Origin: an uncultured Lachnospiraceae bacterium
GTDB taxonomy: Bacteria; Bacillota; Clostridia; Lachnospirales; Lachnospiraceae
Assembly (NCBI GenBank): GCA_910584325.1
Contig: CAJTZH010000105.1
Location: forward strand, 1 to 7,724
DNA: 7,724 nucleotides
Direction: 5' to 3'
Below the pieces are notes generated by a model that did no database searches, had not been told where the DNA came from, and saw nothing but the letters and a program-made list of their open reading frames with translations. The position numbers and the translations under genes are program-made. Below, piece after piece: positions 7,146-7,724 of this stretch (within the stretch, counting starts at the first letter, position 1; the number at the start of each line of letters is the position of its first letter).

Positions 7146-7400
7146 TTACATTGCCATGCGAAATTCTTCAATACTGTCTGCTCTTGCCGCCGCTTTTAGC
7201 CACACGCCCAGCTTGTCCATATCTTTCTCTTTCAGAATTATCTTTTTCGTTTCATCGGGAACCTGTCCGTAATCTTTCAAAAGCTCCAGAATATCCTTTT
7301 GTCTGGCATACTGCATTCCCTGTATTTTTCCTTCTTTTTTGCCTTCTCTTCTACCTTCCCGCCTCGCGTCTTGTTTAATCTCATATATCGCTCTGCACAT
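7146..7400 (-). CDS. Possible internally initiated C-terminal small protein (RpnS-like)
   Basis: The in-frame ATG at 7398-7400 (residue 109 of the visible Rpn part) would give an 84-residue protein that begins MCRAIYEIKQDARREG, carries the charged xREG segment and ends with the helical tail. AGGAG (7410-7414) lies 9 bases upstream, an excellent ribosome binding site inside a coding region. For E. coli Rpn genes it is known that an internal start makes a small C-terminal protein that binds and blocks the full-length nuclease. Size and position fit that model here, but the region is purine-rich, so an AGGAG match could be accidental. No mRNA or protein evidence is available. Confidence 0.4.
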   Translation of the reverse strand: MCRAIYEIKQDARREGRREGKKEGKIQGMQYARQKDILELLKDYGQVPDETKKIILKEKDMDKLGVWLKAAARADSIEEFRMAM

Positions 7401-7724
7401 ATCCACTCTCTCCTCTCCGTTTTCTTCCTGAAAATTAAACCGATTCCCAAACTCCTTAATATCAGCGCATACTCTTACCACCTCATATGCGTCCACGGGC
7501 ATTCTCTCAAAGTAATCCGCATGTTCCAGCATATACTTCTGATAACTCTTTCCTCTCTCCGTCCTCTTGAGTACCCCGACTACATATCTCATGTCCGAAC
7601 TCATCTTCTGCAAATCTTCATCCGCTATCGCCCGCATCCAGACCGTATGTACCCTGTAGTCATTCACCAGAAAACGCATCGGTTCCGGCACAGCCTCCAT
7701 ATCCATCATGTCCTTAAGCGACAC
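7146..7724 (-). CDS. Rpn-family PD-(D/E)XK nuclease/putative transposase, C-terminal part
   Basis: 192 codons are visible up to the window edge. The first is GTG at the very edge and is almost certainly internal, because the family's N-terminal PD-(D/E)XK nuclease domain (about the first half of a roughly 300-residue protein) is absent. The call rests on the C-terminal half: helical segments with RVHTVWMRAIADEDLQKMSS and RTERGKSYQKYM, then the very charged periodic segment RREGRREGKKEG (121-132), and a short helical tail (about 140-192). Rpn proteins (PF04754/PDDEXK_2-like) are DNA endonucleases that promote RecA-independent recombination; E. coli members act in antiphage defence. No terminator follows the TAA (7146-7148). 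Family assignment is fairly confident; activity cannot be judged without the N-terminus. Confidence 0.75.
   Translation of the reverse strand: MSLKDMMDMEAVPEPMRFLVNDYRVHTVWMRAIADEDLQKMSSDMRYVVGVLKRTERGKSYQKYMLEHADYFERMPVDAYEVVRVCADIKEFGNRFNFQEENGEERVDMCRAIYEIKQDARREGRREGKKEGKIQGMQYARQKDILELLKDYGQVPDETKKIILKEKDMDKLGVWLKAAARADSIEEFRMAM
7317..7364 (-). repeat. Degenerate 12-base tandem repeat encoding xREG units
   Basis: Four four-residue units, RREG-RREG-KKEG-KIQG (residues 121-136 of the visible Rpn protein), come from degenerate 12-base repeats. The coding strand is almost entirely purine here. Such (R/K)xEG runs are a hallmark of Rpn/PD-(D/E)XK transposase-like proteins, and their copy number varies among relatives. 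They probably form a charged helix linking the nuclease body to the C-terminal helical tail. Confidence 0.7.
7410..7418 (-). promoter_or_regulatory. Internal Shine-Dalgarno sequence within the Rpn gene
   Basis: The coding strand reads GGAGAGGAG. AGGAG (7410-7414) is 9 bases from ATG at 7398-7400. The overlapping GGAG (7415-7418) is 8 bases from an in-frame GTG at 7404-7406, two codons earlier. Either would start nearly the same small C-terminal protein. The residues encoded (GEE) do not force this exact codon choice. Confidence 0.4.

Noticed and set aside
7312..7316. ATG at residue 137 of the visible Rpn part as an internal start
   Set aside because: The purine-rich AGGGA directly abuts this ATG, too close for initiation, and the next AAGGA is about 12 bases away. 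The ATG at 7398-7400 has far better spacing.
7317..7364. CRISPR-like or mobile-element direct repeats
   Set aside because: The 12-base periodicity is explained by the xREG protein repeat of Rpn-family proteins; there are no spacers.
7722..7724. GTG at the window edge as the true start of the Rpn gene
   Set aside because: It is the first codon in the window, no upstream ribosome binding site can be seen, and the family's N-terminal nuclease domain would be missing.

Overview
The window looks like a chromosomal housekeeping segment of an anaerobic clostridial Firmicute, most likely a Lachnospiraceae member. The evidence is the pyruvate,phosphate dikinase, whose residues line up closely with the Clostridium symbiosum enzyme as I remember it. 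It is supported by a single-chain glycyl-tRNA synthetase of the alpha2 type, GGAGG-type ribosome binding sites, AT-rich intergenic regions with sigma-A-like promoters, and an Rpn/PD-(D/E)XK family gene of the sort common in this group. No database search was possible, so family calls rest on motifs.

Every gene is on the minus strand, so transcription runs from high to low coordinates. In that order: (1) the 3' part of an Rpn-family nuclease/transposase-like gene (7146-7724), whose N-terminal nuclease domain lies outside the window; (2) recO (6306-7052), behind a good promoter and a palindrome; (3) a two-helix membrane protein of unknown function with a TTG start (5228-6289), 16 bases after recO; (4) glyS (3775-5163), with its own promoter overlapping the end of the previous gene; (5) a zinc-ribbon, single-pass membrane protein with a probable propeller-like outer domain (2575-3756), 18 bases after glyS; (6) a 210-base AT-rich intergenic region with a promoter and a perfect-consensus catabolite response element; (7) ppdK (1-2364), intact for 788 codons but cut by the window edge about 86 codons short of its usual end.

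Functionally this is DNA repair (RecO), translation (GlyRS) and PPi-linked glycolysis/gluconeogenesis (PPDK), with two uncharacterised membrane proteins in the same gene string. As I recall it, the related clostridial order is era-recO-gly-(DUF299 regulator)-ppdK. Here an Rpn gene sits where era would be expected, and the zinc-ribbon membrane gene sits where the PPDK regulator is often found.

The most interesting signal is inside the Rpn gene. A strong internal Shine-Dalgarno sequence precedes an in-frame ATG that would give an 84-residue C-terminal-only protein. This resembles the intragenic antitoxin arrangement described for E. coli Rpn proteins. Apart from that I see no clear sign of a new multi-gene system. 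I found no rRNA, tRNA, CRISPR array, insertion sequence or convincing rho-independent terminator.
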